A stretch of DNA of 45,519 bases from Deinococcus sp. (GTDB lineage: Bacteria > Deinococcota > Deinococci > Deinococcales > Deinococcaceae): positions 1 to 45,519 of the forward strand of contig NZ_JAUNHK010000004.1 in the NCBI RefSeq assembly GCF_030523985.1, written 5' to 3'. This document shows positions 22,389 through 29,880 of the stretch, piece after piece. Both the position numbers and the translations under genes were made by a program. How positions within the stretch are numbered: the first letter of the stretch is position 1; every line of letters begins with the position of its first letter. The notes under the pieces are model-generated. The model had not been told where the DNA came from. It did no database searches and was given only the letters and a program-made list of their open reading frames with translations.

Positions 22389-23279
22389 AACGCCTACCAT
22401 GCGCTACTTTTCGCCTTCGAGGTAAGCGCCTACCATGCGGCCTTTTTGCTGTCAGGGTGGGCGCTTTTCCTGTGCTGTCATCTGGCCCGCTGCGGCCCTT
22501 TTTGCGGCCCCTTCCCCGAAGAGGGGAGAGAAGACGGCGAAAAGCGGGGAAAAGTTAGTCATTTTTCAGCATGGCTTAGCGCCTACCATGCGGCGAAAAG
22601 TGCGGCCCTGTGGGGCTTTTTCCTCTCTCGAAGAGGGGGCGCGAAGGTCTGCCGGAAGAGGGCAGAAGAGGGCCAGACCTTATCCACCCTGAACCTGTAG
22701 AAGCGCCTACCATGCGCCCGCTTTTGCCGTGCTGTGCGGGCTTTTCCCCCTCTTCGGAAGAGGTAGGGCGCGGGCTATCGTCGAAGACCTGCCGGACGTG
22801 GGCGAAGCTGGCCCGGCCCGGCTTCCTCGAAGCCCTGGAAGCGGCGAAGAGAAGACGGCGCGGCTTTTCACTTGCCAGCTTCGCGGGCTTCGGTAAGTGA
22901 GTAGGCCGGGCGCTGGCCCGCGTGTACGGGGACGCGAAAAAGGGGCCGGGGACTGTCCCCACTTTTGACCCGGCGCACTTCCACAAAAGGAAGCGGCCTA
23001 AGCGCCCGCGCCTGCCGTGTGGGGGACGGGTGCTGTCTTCGGGCTTCCCCCTGACAAAAGGGCCAGCCCGAAGCGGCCCACGTCTGGCCCTTTTCGCATG
23101 GGCCAAAAAAAGCGGGGACGGTCTGCCCGGCTTCTGGCCCCACGCCCGGCCCGGCCCCCCTTCCCCCCTGGTCTGGAAGCTGTGGGCCGGGTGTCCGGTC
23201 TTCTCTTCGCCGCCTTCTTTTTGGCCCCTTTTCTTTCTTACCTAATTCCATTTAGGTATGAGTTAGCGCCTACCATGCG
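22389..23279 (+). repeat. Five iteron-like 15-bp repeats (candidate origin)
   Basis: AGCGCCTACCATGCG occurs exactly at 22425-22439, 22578-22592, 22702-22716 and 23265-23279, and as AACGCCTACCATGCG at 22389-22403, all in the same direction. The copies fall in different reading frames, so conservation is at DNA level. The region 22360-23519 has no convincing gene and also holds DnaA-box-like TTATCCACC (22680-22688) and an AT-richer 7-bp hairpin (23239-23258). Together with the element's own primase-helicase this suggests a replication origin; an operator array is the alternative. Confidence 0.6.
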
Positions 23280-23402
23280 GGGCCGGAAGCGAAGAGGGGG
23301 ACGGGCCGGGCCGGGTCATCTTCCTGGCTTCGGGCAGATGATGGGGGCCGGGTTTAAGTGTCCTGTCAGTGTGCGGGCGTGCTTCTGTCATGGGGTCTGC
23401 TG

Positions 23403-23458
23403 TGTGGATGATTCATGGGGCTAAGCCGGGCCGCGCTTTTTGTGGATGATTCATGGGG
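23403..23458 (+). repeat. 18-bp direct repeat with DnaA-box-like core
   Basis: TGTGGATGATTCATGGGG is present exactly at 23403-23420 and 23441-23458. Its complement begins near TCATCCACA, one base from the DnaA box TTATCCACA. It precedes the small HTH gene at 23520, so it may serve the origin or be that gene's operator. Confidence 0.55.
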
Positions 23459-23519
23459 TATCGAAGACGGCGAAGAGAAGACGGGGGGGGCGTGGGGATA
23501 CTGCGGGATACTTCGGGCC

Positions 23520-23840
23520 ATGAGTAGGGGGCCGGGCAGGGTACAGCGGGCGCTACTGGACACGCTGGCCCACTTAGGCCCGGCGCGGTCTGACCTGCTG
23601 ACGCTGTACGCCGGGGCCAGCGAAGACAGCACGCGCCGGGCGCTGCGGTCTTTGAGGAAGGCGGGCCGGGTGCGCTTTTTGGGCTTCGCCGGGCGCGGGG
23701 TGGGCGTGTGGTGTCTTCCAGAAGATGAGGAAGACGCCCGCGCCTGCCTGCCAGATGGGGACATGCTGGCCCGCGTGTCTGCGGTCATGGGGCCGCGCTT
23801 CGCCCGCAGTCTGGCCCGGTCTATGCTCTCTCTCTTCTGA
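23520..23840 (+). CDS. Winged-helix DNA-binding protein
   Basis: A 106-residue protein. PGRVQRALLDTLAHLGPARSDLLTLYAGASEDSTRRALRSLRKAGRVRFLGFAGRGVGVWCLPED is a classic winged helix: three helices then a two-stranded wing. The C-terminal part is helical (ARVSAVMGPRFARSLARSM). It may regulate the nearby repeats or act in replication control. ATG at 23520; upstream DNA contains an exact 16-mer element repeat at 23469. Confidence 0.7.
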   Translation: MSRGPGRVQRALLDTLAHLGPARSDLLTLYAGASEDSTRRALRSLRKAGRVRFLGFAGRGVGVWCLPEDEEDARACLPDGDMLARVSAVMGPRFARSLARSMLSLF

Positions 23841-23890
23841 CCCGTCCGGCAGGGCCAGCCCTCGAAGGAAGGGGGAAGTACCGAAGGGGG

Positions 23891-23972
23891 CCGGGCTTAT
23901 GTCAACTTCCGGGCCAGAAGTGAAATAAGGCCCACGCCGGGCCGGGCGTTATGTCTGCCGGGTGAAATAAGG
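23891..23972 (+). repeat. Two imperfect short tandem units
   Basis: Two units each contain CCGGGC, then TTATGTC, CCGGG and GTGAAATAAGG (about 23891-23930 and 23945-23972). The stretch 23841-24162 between genes shows nothing else except scattered element repeats. The units could be operators or mini-ORFs (the first encodes MSTSGPEVK). Confidence 0.4.
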
Positions 23973-24162
23973 GGCCGCGCCCGCGTGGGGTGAGACAGCG
24001 CGGGCCGGGTGCTGGAAGCTGTGGGCCAGACCTCGAAGGGGGGACGGGTCGGCACTCGAAGACCCGGCGAAGAGAGAAGCCCACGCCTTCGCGCCCACAC
24101 ATGGGGGGCGTGCGTTTCGTGCAATTTGGGCCGGGCCTCACCTGCTGGCCCACGCTGGAAGC

Positions 24163-24459
24163 ATGACGGCGAAGAGAAGACTAGAAGCCCTGGAAGCGCG
24201 GCGGGGCGTGGGGTGGAAGGCGTGGGCAGAAGTGGCAAGGGCAGGGGCGCGGGCCTTCCTGTCTGTCGCCGGGGAAGACCCGAAGAGGCGGGCAGAAGTG
24301 CGGCGCATCTTCGCCCACATGCGGGCCAGTTACAGGCCGGGCATGGGCGCGGCAGACCTCGAAGCGGCCCTAGATTCTGCTTTAGATGGGCTTTTTGCCT
24401 GCCTGCCACATGACGCGGTGGTGTCGGGCCTGCTGCACCTTGCCCGCCTTCCAGACTAG
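24163..24459 (+). CDS. Helical protein with RLEALE start
   Basis: A 98-residue, mostly helical protein: MTAKRRLEALEARRGVGWKA is a short form of the shared array helix, with the start encoded by the element repeat (24168-24182). DPKRRAEVRRIFAHMRASY and DLEAALDSALDGLFACLPHDAVVSGLLHL follow. It stands apart from the main chain and ends at a hairpin facing the leftward array. Confidence 0.6.
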   Translation: MTAKRRLEALEARRGVGWKAWAEVARAGARAFLSVAGEDPKRRAEVRRIFAHMRASYRPGMGAADLEAALDSALDGLFACLPHDAVVSGLLHLARLPD

Positions 24460-24487
24460 GGCCGCGCCCGCTTCCGAGTCTGGAAGG
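24447..24487. terminator. Hairpin between convergent transcripts
   Basis: An 11-bp perfect stem (CCTTCCAGACT at 24447-24457 with its complement at 24477-24487) surrounds a GC-rich loop. It lies between the converging 24163 and 24507 genes, and overlaps the last codons of the former. There is no T-run, so terminator activity is a guess. Confidence 0.45.
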
Positions 24488-24506
24488 GGCGCGGCAGGTC
24501 TGCGGG

Positions 24507-25094
24507 TCAGTTTAAGGAAGGGTCTAGCGGCGTGGGGGCCGGGTCTTCCGGTGACGTGGGGACAGGGTGGGCCAGCACTTCCAGAAGCCGGGCTAGCGTG
24601 TCTTCTGCTTCGCCGTCTTCGAGGAAGCCAGCGGAAGAGATAAGCGCGGCAGACTGCCACGCGGCGGCATAGTGGGCCGCTTCGAGGTGCTGACCGTATC
24701 GCACGGCGCGGCTATACCACGCGGCCCACGCTTCCGGGCCTGCTACATCTTCGGGCGTGGGGTCGCCCACTTCCAGCAGGAGTGCGCCGGACGCTTCGCC
24801 CACTTCGCACGCCTGGAAGCTGTGGGCCAGTGACCGAAGGGCGAAGGGGTCAGACTGCGGCAGGCTAAGGAAGGCCCGAAGGTGGGCCGCGCTGTCTTCC
24901 AGCACGCGGGCCGCTTCCTGCTGTGCGGGCGTGGGCGCTTCCACATGTTCGGAAGCCATAAAAGAGAAGACGCCGGGCAGGTCTTCGAGGCTGGCCCGAA
25001 GGCGTGCGGGCGTGGGCTGACTTTCCAGAAAAGCCCGGACGTTTAGGCGGGCGGCTTCGAGGTGGGCGGCTTCTGTTCGGGGGTCTTTGGGCAT
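24507..25094 (-). CDS. Helical hypothetical protein, last of leftward array
   Basis: A 195-residue, helix-rich acidic protein. EAAHLEAARLNVRAFLESQP, QEAARVLEDSAAHLRAFLS, WAAWYSRAVRYGQHLEAAHYAAAWQSAAL suggest repeated helical pairs. A GGAAG Shine-Dalgarno lies at proper distance before the ATG at 25094. No family recognised. It is preceded by a 77-base gap. Confidence 0.62.
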   Translation of the reverse strand: MPKDPRTEAAHLEAARLNVRAFLESQPTPARLRASLEDLPGVFSFMASEHVEAPTPAQQEAARVLEDSAAHLRAFLSLPQSDPFALRSLAHSFQACEVGEASGALLLEVGDPTPEDVAGPEAWAAWYSRAVRYGQHLEAAHYAAAWQSAALISSAGFLEDGEAEDTLARLLEVLAHPVPTSPEDPAPTPLDPSLN

Positions 25095-25171
25095 GGGGCG
25101 GGCTTCCTTTTGAGAGAAGGCCCGGCCCGGTCTTCCGGCGAAGGAAAGACGGGGGGCCGGGCGCGTGGGGC

Positions 25172-25642
25172 TTAGGCTTCGGGCGCTTCGGGCCGGGCTT
25201 CCCCTGTGGGCCAGCCTTCCAGCGCGGCGCGGGCTTCGCGTGCGGCTTTTTCGAGGTATTCACGGGCGCACATATCCGGCCCGGTCATGTGGGGGATAAG
25301 TGCGGCAGCTTCCAGCGCACGCCGGGCGGTCAGAAGGGACAGCACGGCAGGCACGCGGGCGAAGTCTTCCAGCGCCCACGCGAAGAGGCGGGCGAAGTCT
25401 TCCGGCAGACGTGCGGCGAAGTGCTGGCCTTCCTGCCGGACTTCGAGAAGGAAGGGGACGGCGTGCGGCGTGCGGTATAGGGTCAGGTCATGGGGGGCCG
25501 CGTGGATTTCTGCGCCGTCTGACAGGTCAAGGCAGACACGCCCGGCAACCTGCGAAGGGCTGACCTCTTCCAGCGTGGGCAGGGCCGCGAAGTCTTCCGG
25601 CGAAAAGGTCAGGGTCAGGATATGGGGGGCAGGTCTAAGCAT
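25172..25642 (-). CDS. Hypothetical protein of leftward array
   Basis: A 156-residue protein with an N-terminal beta-rich half (PHILTLTFSPEDFAALPTLE, VCLDLSDGAEIHAAPHDLTLYRTPHAVPFLLEVRQ) and a helical C-terminal half (FARLFAWALEDFARV, CAREYLEKAAREARAALEGW). ATG 25642 has AAGGAAGA upstream. Not recognised. Confidence 0.62.
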   Translation of the reverse strand: MLRPAPHILTLTFSPEDFAALPTLEEVSPSQVAGRVCLDLSDGAEIHAAPHDLTLYRTPHAVPFLLEVRQEGQHFAARLPEDFARLFAWALEDFARVPAVLSLLTARRALEAAALIPHMTGPDMCAREYLEKAAREARAALEGWPTGEARPEAPEA

Positions 25643-25743
25643 GGTGGGCGTCTTCCTTTTCGAGTGTGAGCGAAGGGTCAGGGCTTCCGGCGAAGGAAGA
25701 GGCGGGGCGCGGGCTTTTGTCAAATCTGACACGGGGGCCGGGC

Positions 25744-25893
25744 CTAGTCTTTGAAGCCCGCGAAGGCCAGCGCACGGGCCGCACGTCCGGCGCACTTCGC
25801 GGCGCGGGCCAGCTTCGCGGGCGTGGGGTCTTCTGCCGCTTCGAGCAGGGCGCGGGCCGCTTCCTGTAGGGTCTGCTGTCCGGCGCGGGTCAT
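25744..25893 (-). CDS. 49-residue helical protein
   Basis: A small ORF (MTRAGQQTLQEAARALLEA...) with the MTRA start common in this element and a fully helical Ala-rich body ending AFAGFKD. An AAGGGG Shine-Dalgarno precedes it. Supported mainly by position between array genes. Confidence 0.5.
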   Translation of the reverse strand: MTRAGQQTLQEAARALLEAAEDPTPAKLARAAKCAGRAARALAFAGFKD

Positions 25894-25966
25894 GGTCTGC
25901 CCCTTACCCGGCGAAAAGGAAGCCGGAAGACGCGGGGACGGTGGGGCCGCTTCTCTCTTCGCCGGG

Positions 25967-26695
25967 TCACGCGGCCCCCTGTCCGGCTGTCTCTTCGCCG
26001 GGTCTGCCCTCGAAGTGGGCGCGGGCGGCATGGTAGGCGGCGCGGCCCTTCTCGAAGGCTTCCAGCACTTCGAGAAGGGCGCGGGCTGTGGACACGGCAG
26101 ACACGGCAAGGGCCGCGCTTCCCTGTGGGCCTTCCAGAAGGGCGCGGCCCTTGAGTGCTGCGGCCCGGCCCTTTTTGTCCACTTCTGCGGGTAGGGGGTC
26201 GGGGGCTTCCAGCCTGACCCGCACGCCTTCGGGGACGCGGTACACATGGGCCGCGAAGTCAGGGCCAGCGGTTCCCACATACAGGGCCGGGCGCTGGCCT
26301 TCCTCGAAGATGACGGCGGCGCATTTGAGCGTGTGACCCTTGCCCGGCAGGTCTTCGGGGGGGCAAGCTTCGCCCACTTCCTGCCGGGCTTCTCGAAGGC
26401 GGGCCAGCCCTTCCAGAAGGGCCGCATACGCGCCTTCTGACAGGTTCAAGACCTGGCTCACTTCCGGCGAAGAGAAGACGGCCCGCACGCCCTGGCCCTT
26501 GCCCGTGCTGGCCTGGAAGGTCACGCCCACGCCTTCGGGCAGGCGGTACAGCCCGGCCCGGCTGTCTGCGGTCAGGGTGCGAAGGAAGAGGGCAGGCACG
26601 CCGGACGCGCTGCGGATGACTTCGCACGCTTCGAGGCGGGCCGCGCCGGGGAAGATGGGCCGGACGCGCCGGGCCTTCGAGGTGGGCCGGGTCAC
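25967..26695 (-). CDS. Hypothetical protein with two similar beta modules
   Basis: A 242-residue protein, GTGA overlap with the gene before. Two modules look alike: CEVIRSASGVPALFLRTLTADSRAGLYRLPEGVGVTFQA near residue 25 and CAAVIFEEGQRPALYVGTAGPDFAAHVYRVPEGVRVRLEA near 125, so an internal duplication is likely. The VFSSPE segment is encoded opposite an exact 16-mer repeat (26466-26481). The end is a helical, Ala-rich tail. Function unknown. Confidence 0.65.
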   Translation of the reverse strand: MTRPTSKARRVRPIFPGAARLEACEVIRSASGVPALFLRTLTADSRAGLYRLPEGVGVTFQASTGKGQGVRAVFSSPEVSQVLNLSEGAYAALLEGLARLREARQEVGEACPPEDLPGKGHTLKCAAVIFEEGQRPALYVGTAGPDFAAHVYRVPEGVRVRLEAPDPLPAEVDKKGRAAALKGRALLEGPQGSAALAVSAVSTARALLEVLEAFEKGRAAYHAARAHFEGRPGEETAGQGAA

Positions 26696-27687
26696 GCTTC
26701 GCCCCCTAGCAGACGGCACAGCCCGGCCCATGTGTCCCCTTCCCATACGGCACAGGGGACAGCGAAGGAAGCGGCCCGCGTGGGGTCTTCGGGGTACAGG
26801 GTGAGCGTGTAGGGCTTCCCCGTCTTCGCTTCGCTGCGGCTTCCGGTCAGGGTGTAAGGCACGCCGGGCCGCGTGCGGTACTCGAAGACCTGCCCGGCCC
26901 TATCGCACAGAAGGCGCACGCCTTCGCCGTCTTCCTTCGCCGTGATGACTTCGGGCAGGGTCAGCCGGGCCAGCGTGGGCGCTTCGGGCGTGGGGGGCTT
27001 CGCCTGGATAACTTCGCCGGGCAGGTCTGCCCACTTTTCGCGCCCGGACATATAGACCTCGAAGGCGGGCCATAAGTCAGCGGGGACGCGAAGCCCTGCC
27101 GGGTTGTATTTGTCCGGCGTGTACGGCCCTTGCCCCTTCCGGCCCGTGTACAGCACGGCCCGCACGCCGTCCGGCATGGTGAGGGCCAGCGTGTCCACGC
27201 CGGGGAAAAGGTGGGCCGCTTTTCCCGTGCTGTCAAAGAAAACAGGGTCAGGAAGTGCGCCGGGCCGGGGGTCTTTGGGGTAGAAGGCGGTCAGGTAGGG
27301 CAGGGCCGCGAAGTCTACGCCCACGCGCTGCGGGGGGACGGTCACAGCTTCTACAGGCGGCAGGGGGTAGGCGCGGGCCAGACGGTACAGCCGGGCGCGG
27401 CGCACGCGCTGGGCGTGGTCAGTGTGCGCCCATGACATATCCAAAAGTTGCGCTACCTCTTCCAGACTTTCGAGGGTCAGCCCGGCGCGAAGCCAGAAGG
27501 AAGCCCACGCGCCCACAATGGGGGCCGCGAAGTCTTCCAGCATGGCGCGGGCCGCTTCCTCTTTGGCCTGCCGGGTCTGACACGCCGGGCAATAGGTCAT
27601 GTGGGGGGCGTCAGGGGCGGGCAGGGCGGCAGCTTCGCCGCAACCGTCACAGGGGGCAAAAAGGGCAAGGGACGCGGGCGCGGTCAT
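26692..27687 (-). CDS. Zinc-ribbon protein with repeated beta modules
   Basis: A 331-residue protein, ATGA-coupled. The N-terminus has CDGCG and, 17 residues later, CPACQ, a four-Cys zinc ribbon. A helical part (EEAARAMLEDFAAPIVGAW, LTLESLEEVAQLLDMSW) follows. The C-terminal half contains two modules of the kind seen in the 25967 product (VDTLALTMPDGVRAVLYTGR; VRLLCDRAGQVFEYRTRPGVPYTLTG). It could bind nucleic acid through the ribbon. No family recognised. Confidence 0.65.
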   Translation of the reverse strand: MTAPASLALFAPCDGCGEAAALPAPDAPHMTYCPACQTRQAKEEAARAMLEDFAAPIVGAWASFWLRAGLTLESLEEVAQLLDMSWAHTDHAQRVRRARLYRLARAYPLPPVEAVTVPPQRVGVDFAALPYLTAFYPKDPRPGALPDPVFFDSTGKAAHLFPGVDTLALTMPDGVRAVLYTGRKGQGPYTPDKYNPAGLRVPADLWPAFEVYMSGREKWADLPGEVIQAKPPTPEAPTLARLTLPEVITAKEDGEGVRLLCDRAGQVFEYRTRPGVPYTLTGSRSEAKTGKPYTLTLYPEDPTRAASFAVPCAVWEGDTWAGLCRLLGGEA

Positions 27688-27899
27688 GGGTTCACTTCCT
27701 TGTGGGCTTCGAGGGCGGCAAGGTGTCCGGCTTCTATGGCTTCTATTTGGGCAAGGCGGCGCGTGTGGACTTCGCGGGCGCGGGCCAGTTCCCGAAGCGC
27801 GGCCCTTCTTTCTTCGGGGGTCAGGTCTGCGCGGCGGCAGTCTTCGCGCATCTGTTCGGGCGTGCGGGTGTCCACGCCGGGGAAGCTGGCCCGCGTCAT
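27684..27899 (-). CDS. 71-residue coiled-coil protein
   Basis: ATGA overlaps on both sides. TPEQMREDCRRADLTPEERRAALRELARAREVHTRRLAQIEAIEAGHLAALEAHKE is one long charged helix. Part of the leftward coupled chain; no family. Confidence 0.58.
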   Translation of the reverse strand: MTRASFPGVDTRTPEQMREDCRRADLTPEERRAALRELARAREVHTRRLAQIEAIEAGHLAALEAHKEVNP

Positions 27900-28105
27900 G
27901 GGGTCACGTCCGGCGAAGAGAGAACGGGGGACAGGGCCAGCGCCCGGCGCACGTCTTCCAGACGGCAGGCGGGGACGGTGTAGGCCGGGCTGTCTTCGCG
28001 CTTCCAGTTGCACAGCAAAAGGGCCGCGCCGTCTTCGAGGGGCAGAAGCGCGGGGGCGTCACAGACTGGAAGCGTGGGCAGTGGGGGCAGGGTGGGCGCG
28101 GTCAT
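27896..28105 (-). CDS. 69-residue hypothetical protein
   Basis: ATGA-coupled on both sides. A short Pro/Leu-rich start, then beta-like LLPLEDGAALLLCNWKREDSPAYTVPACRLEDVRRALAL. Its last codons (VLSSPD) lie opposite a copy of the element repeat. Not recognised. Confidence 0.55.
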   Translation of the reverse strand: MTAPTLPPLPTLPVCDAPALLPLEDGAALLLCNWKREDSPAYTVPACRLEDVRRALALSPVLSSPDVTP

Positions 28106-28260
28106 GCGCGGCCCTTCCTGCCCATGTGGGCCAGAAAAAAGCACAGGGCCAGAAGGCCAGCACAGGGGGCGGCGAAGAAAAGACGGTCAGGGAGTGCGGG
28201 CGCGAAGGCGAAGGCCAGAAGATAGGCCAGCGCGAAAAAGCGGGCGAAGTGTAGGGCCAT
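28102..28260 (-). CDS. 52-residue membrane protein
   Basis: From the ATG at 28260, with Shine-Dalgarno GGAAGG seven bases upstream, it encodes two hydrophobic helices (FARFFALAYLLAFAFAPAL and LFFAAPCAGLLALCFFLAHM) joined by a short loop, with a basic end. A start at 28419, in an ATGA overlap with the gene before, would add 53 disordered residues; either is possible. Confidence 0.58.
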   Translation of the reverse strand: MALHFARFFALAYLLAFAFAPALPDRLFFAAPCAGLLALCFFLAHMGRKGRA

Positions 28261-28415
28261 AGGTGGGCCTTCCTTTTTCGGGTCTGGCCCCCTGGAAGCG
28301 GTGGGCGAAGGTGGGCGCGTGGGCGTCTTCTCTTCCTTCGCCGGGTCAGTGTCTACGCGGTCAGGGCTTCCAGTGGGGGCAGAAGGTGGGGGCCGGGTCT
28401 GGCCCCCTGTGCGGG

Positions 28416-28862
28416 TCATGCTGCGGCAGTCTTCGCGGGCGCGGTCATGTGCTGGACAAACTGCCAGACCTTCCGGGCTTCCTCTTCGGTTAGGGCGGCA
28501 AGGCTGTACACTTCGCGGCCCAAAACACGCCGGGCGAAGCCGTAATGCTCCATGAGTCCGGCGCGGCCCATGAGTCTGTGAAGGCGCGAAGCGCGGGCCT
28601 TGCCGATGGTGGGCGCGGGCAGGGGGGCCAGCGTTTCGGCGGTCAGGGTCAGCACTTCGGCGCGGGCCAGAAGGCGCACGGCTTCCTCGAAGTCTGCCGC
28701 TTCGCCGTCCACTTCTGCGGTCATGGGTGCGCCCACATAGGCGCGGGACAGCGTGACCGTGTGACGGCGCACGCCCCAAACTTCGCTATAAGCGCGGTCT
28801 TCGATGACTGCGGCCCATGTGCGGCTGAGGGCTTCGGGCTTTTGGGCGGTGGTATCGTTCAT
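28416..28862 (-). CDS. First gene of the leftward array
   Basis: A 148-residue protein. Beta-like EVWGVRRHTVTLSRAYVGAPMTAEVDG precedes helices (FEEAVRLLARAEVLTL, KARASRLHRLMGRAGLMEHYGFARRV, LTEEEARKVWQFVQHM). The C-terminal part recalls small replication or recombination accessory proteins only in helix content. A GAGGAAAG Shine-Dalgarno precedes the ATG, and the TTGACA-N17-TAACAT promoter at 28943-28971 is its likely origin of transcription. Confidence 0.65.
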   Translation of the reverse strand: MNDTTAQKPEALSRTWAAVIEDRAYSEVWGVRRHTVTLSRAYVGAPMTAEVDGEAADFEEAVRLLARAEVLTLTAETLAPLPAPTIGKARASRLHRLMGRAGLMEHYGFARRVLGREVYSLAALTEEEARKVWQFVQHMTAPAKTAAA

Positions 28863-28938
28863 TTTGCTTCTTTCCTCTTCGGGTTGGGAGTCAGTGGGCG
28901 CGGTTCACTTCCTACGGCGGGCCGCGTCTTCTGCTGTC

Positions 28939-29007
28939 TTGAATGTTACCCTTTTTGGGGTATGATGTCAAATATGGGGTATAACCTTAAACGGGGAAGA
29001 TGCCCCA
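28939..29007. promoter_or_regulatory. Divergent promoters with operator repeats
   Basis: Leftward: TTGACA (28971-28966), 17-bp spacer, TAACAT (28948-28943). Rightward: TTGAAT (28939-28944), 16-bp spacer, TATGAT (28961-28966). TGGGGTAT is repeated at 28956-28963 and 28975-28982, and TGCCCCA (29001-29007) is the inverted half, so an operator overlaps both promoters. The regulator at 29021 is the obvious ligand. Its GC is locally low, typical of a phage-like switch region. Confidence 0.72.
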
Positions 29008-29020
29008 AAGGGGGTAAGTT

Positions 29021-29317
29021 ATGGGAATGAATGAGGAAATACGCGCACTAGTCGAAGTGCGCCTAAAAGAAAAGGGCATGACGCGGGCAGACCTTGCCCG
29101 CGCTGTGGATACGCGGCCTACACACATCACACGCGCCCTGAATGACACGGGGGGACGCGGCGGCAAAGTGCCGGACTTGTGGGCCAGCATCTTTGAGGCG
29201 CTAGACCTTCGCCTAACTGTGGAAGTCGAAGGCGAAGACCGGAAGCCCGGCGAAGAGAAGAGGGCCAGCACGCCCGAAGACCTGCCGGAAGCTGGAAGCG
29301 AAGGGGGGACACAGTGA
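29021..29317 (+). CDS. XRE-family repressor of the divergent switch
   Basis: A 98-residue Cro/C1-type protein. RALVEVRLKEKGMTRADLARAVDTRPTHITRALNDTGGRGGKVPDLWASIFEALDLRLTVEVEG is a complete five-helix HTH_3 domain, with recognition helix THITRALN. The acidic tail is disordered. It sits 50 bases from the paired promoters and probably autoregulates and controls the leftward array. An ATG at 29027 is an alternative start. The KPGEEKR stretch uses the element repeat. Confidence 0.82.
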   Translation: MGMNEEIRALVEVRLKEKGMTRADLARAVDTRPTHITRALNDTGGRGGKVPDLWASIFEALDLRLTVEVEGEDRKPGEEKRASTPEDLPEAGSEGGTQ

Positions 29318-29496
29318 CGGGCCGGAAGTGGGCCGCTGTCGCCTTGTACGCGCTGTCCCTTCTTTCTTTGCTTGTGAATCTCCCTGCGCTTTTGGAAGGG
29401 GAGCCCGCGCCTTATTCCGTTTTTCTTCTGGCCCCCCTACTCGCTTACGCGGGTCAAAAGCTGTGGCAGTCCGGCGAAGAGGAAGGCCCGAAGTGA
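29314..29496 (+). CDS. 60-residue membrane protein
   Basis: GTGA-coupled to the repressor. Two transmembrane helices: AAVALYALSLLSLLVNLPALL and SVFLLAPLLAYAGQKLW, with acidic C-terminus. Co-transcription with a repressor suggests a function expressed in the integrated state, such as exclusion or immunity (inference). Confidence 0.62.
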   Translation: MTGRKWAAVALYALSLLSLLVNLPALLEGEPAPYSVFLLAPLLAYAGQKLWQSGEEEGPK

Positions 29497-29813
29497 CGGC
29501 TTACCGTGTGCTGTGTGCTTTAGTCATGGTGGGCGCGGTGCTGGCGGTAACTTTGCCCTCTTTAGTCCCGTCTTCTTTGAGTCTTTGGGCGGCTGTGCTG
29601 GCCTTCCTGCTGGCCCTGATGGGCTTCTTTCGCCTTCGGAAGTCAGGGGGGCGCGTGTCCGGCTCTGTTTTCTTGGGGCTGGCCTTTTTCGCCCTTTCCT
29701 TCGCTGTCCCCACAGGGGCCGGACTAAGTGGAGGCATGGCGGGCGCGGGCGCGGTGGTGCTTATAAATGCCTGGACAGGCAGACTAGGCGAAGAGAAGAC
29801 GGGCCAGCCCTGA
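29493..29813 (+). CDS. 106-residue membrane protein
   Basis: GTGA-coupled to the 29314 gene. Four hydrophobic segments: VLCALVMVGAVLAVTLPSLV, LWAAVLAFLLALMGFF, VFLGLAFFALSFAVP and a Gly-rich AGAGAVVLINAW. It ends GEEKTGQP, encoded by an exact 16-mer repeat (29787-29802). Third gene of the repressor operon. Nothing recognisable lies in 29814-29880. Confidence 0.62.
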   Translation: MTAYRVLCALVMVGAVLAVTLPSLVPSSLSLWAAVLAFLLALMGFFRLRKSGGRVSGSVFLGLAFFALSFAVPTGAGLSGGMAGAGAVVLINAWTGRLGEEKTGQP

Positions 29814-29880
29814 CCGGGCGCACTCGAAGACATGGAAGCGCGGGCGCTGGCTTTCGCTTCCCTTCTTTTTTGGGGCCGGG

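Noticed and set aside
22335..22700. Open frame with repeated NAYHA and SAYHA segments
   Set aside because: The repetition comes from the iteron DNA, which also occurs in other frames and outside this ORF; no start signal, and it overlaps the HTH gene end.
26025..26045. Sixth iteron copy (CATGGTAGGC) in the leftward array
   Set aside because: Only 10 of 15 bases match, in the opposite direction, and it lies inside codons of the 25967 gene; probably chance.
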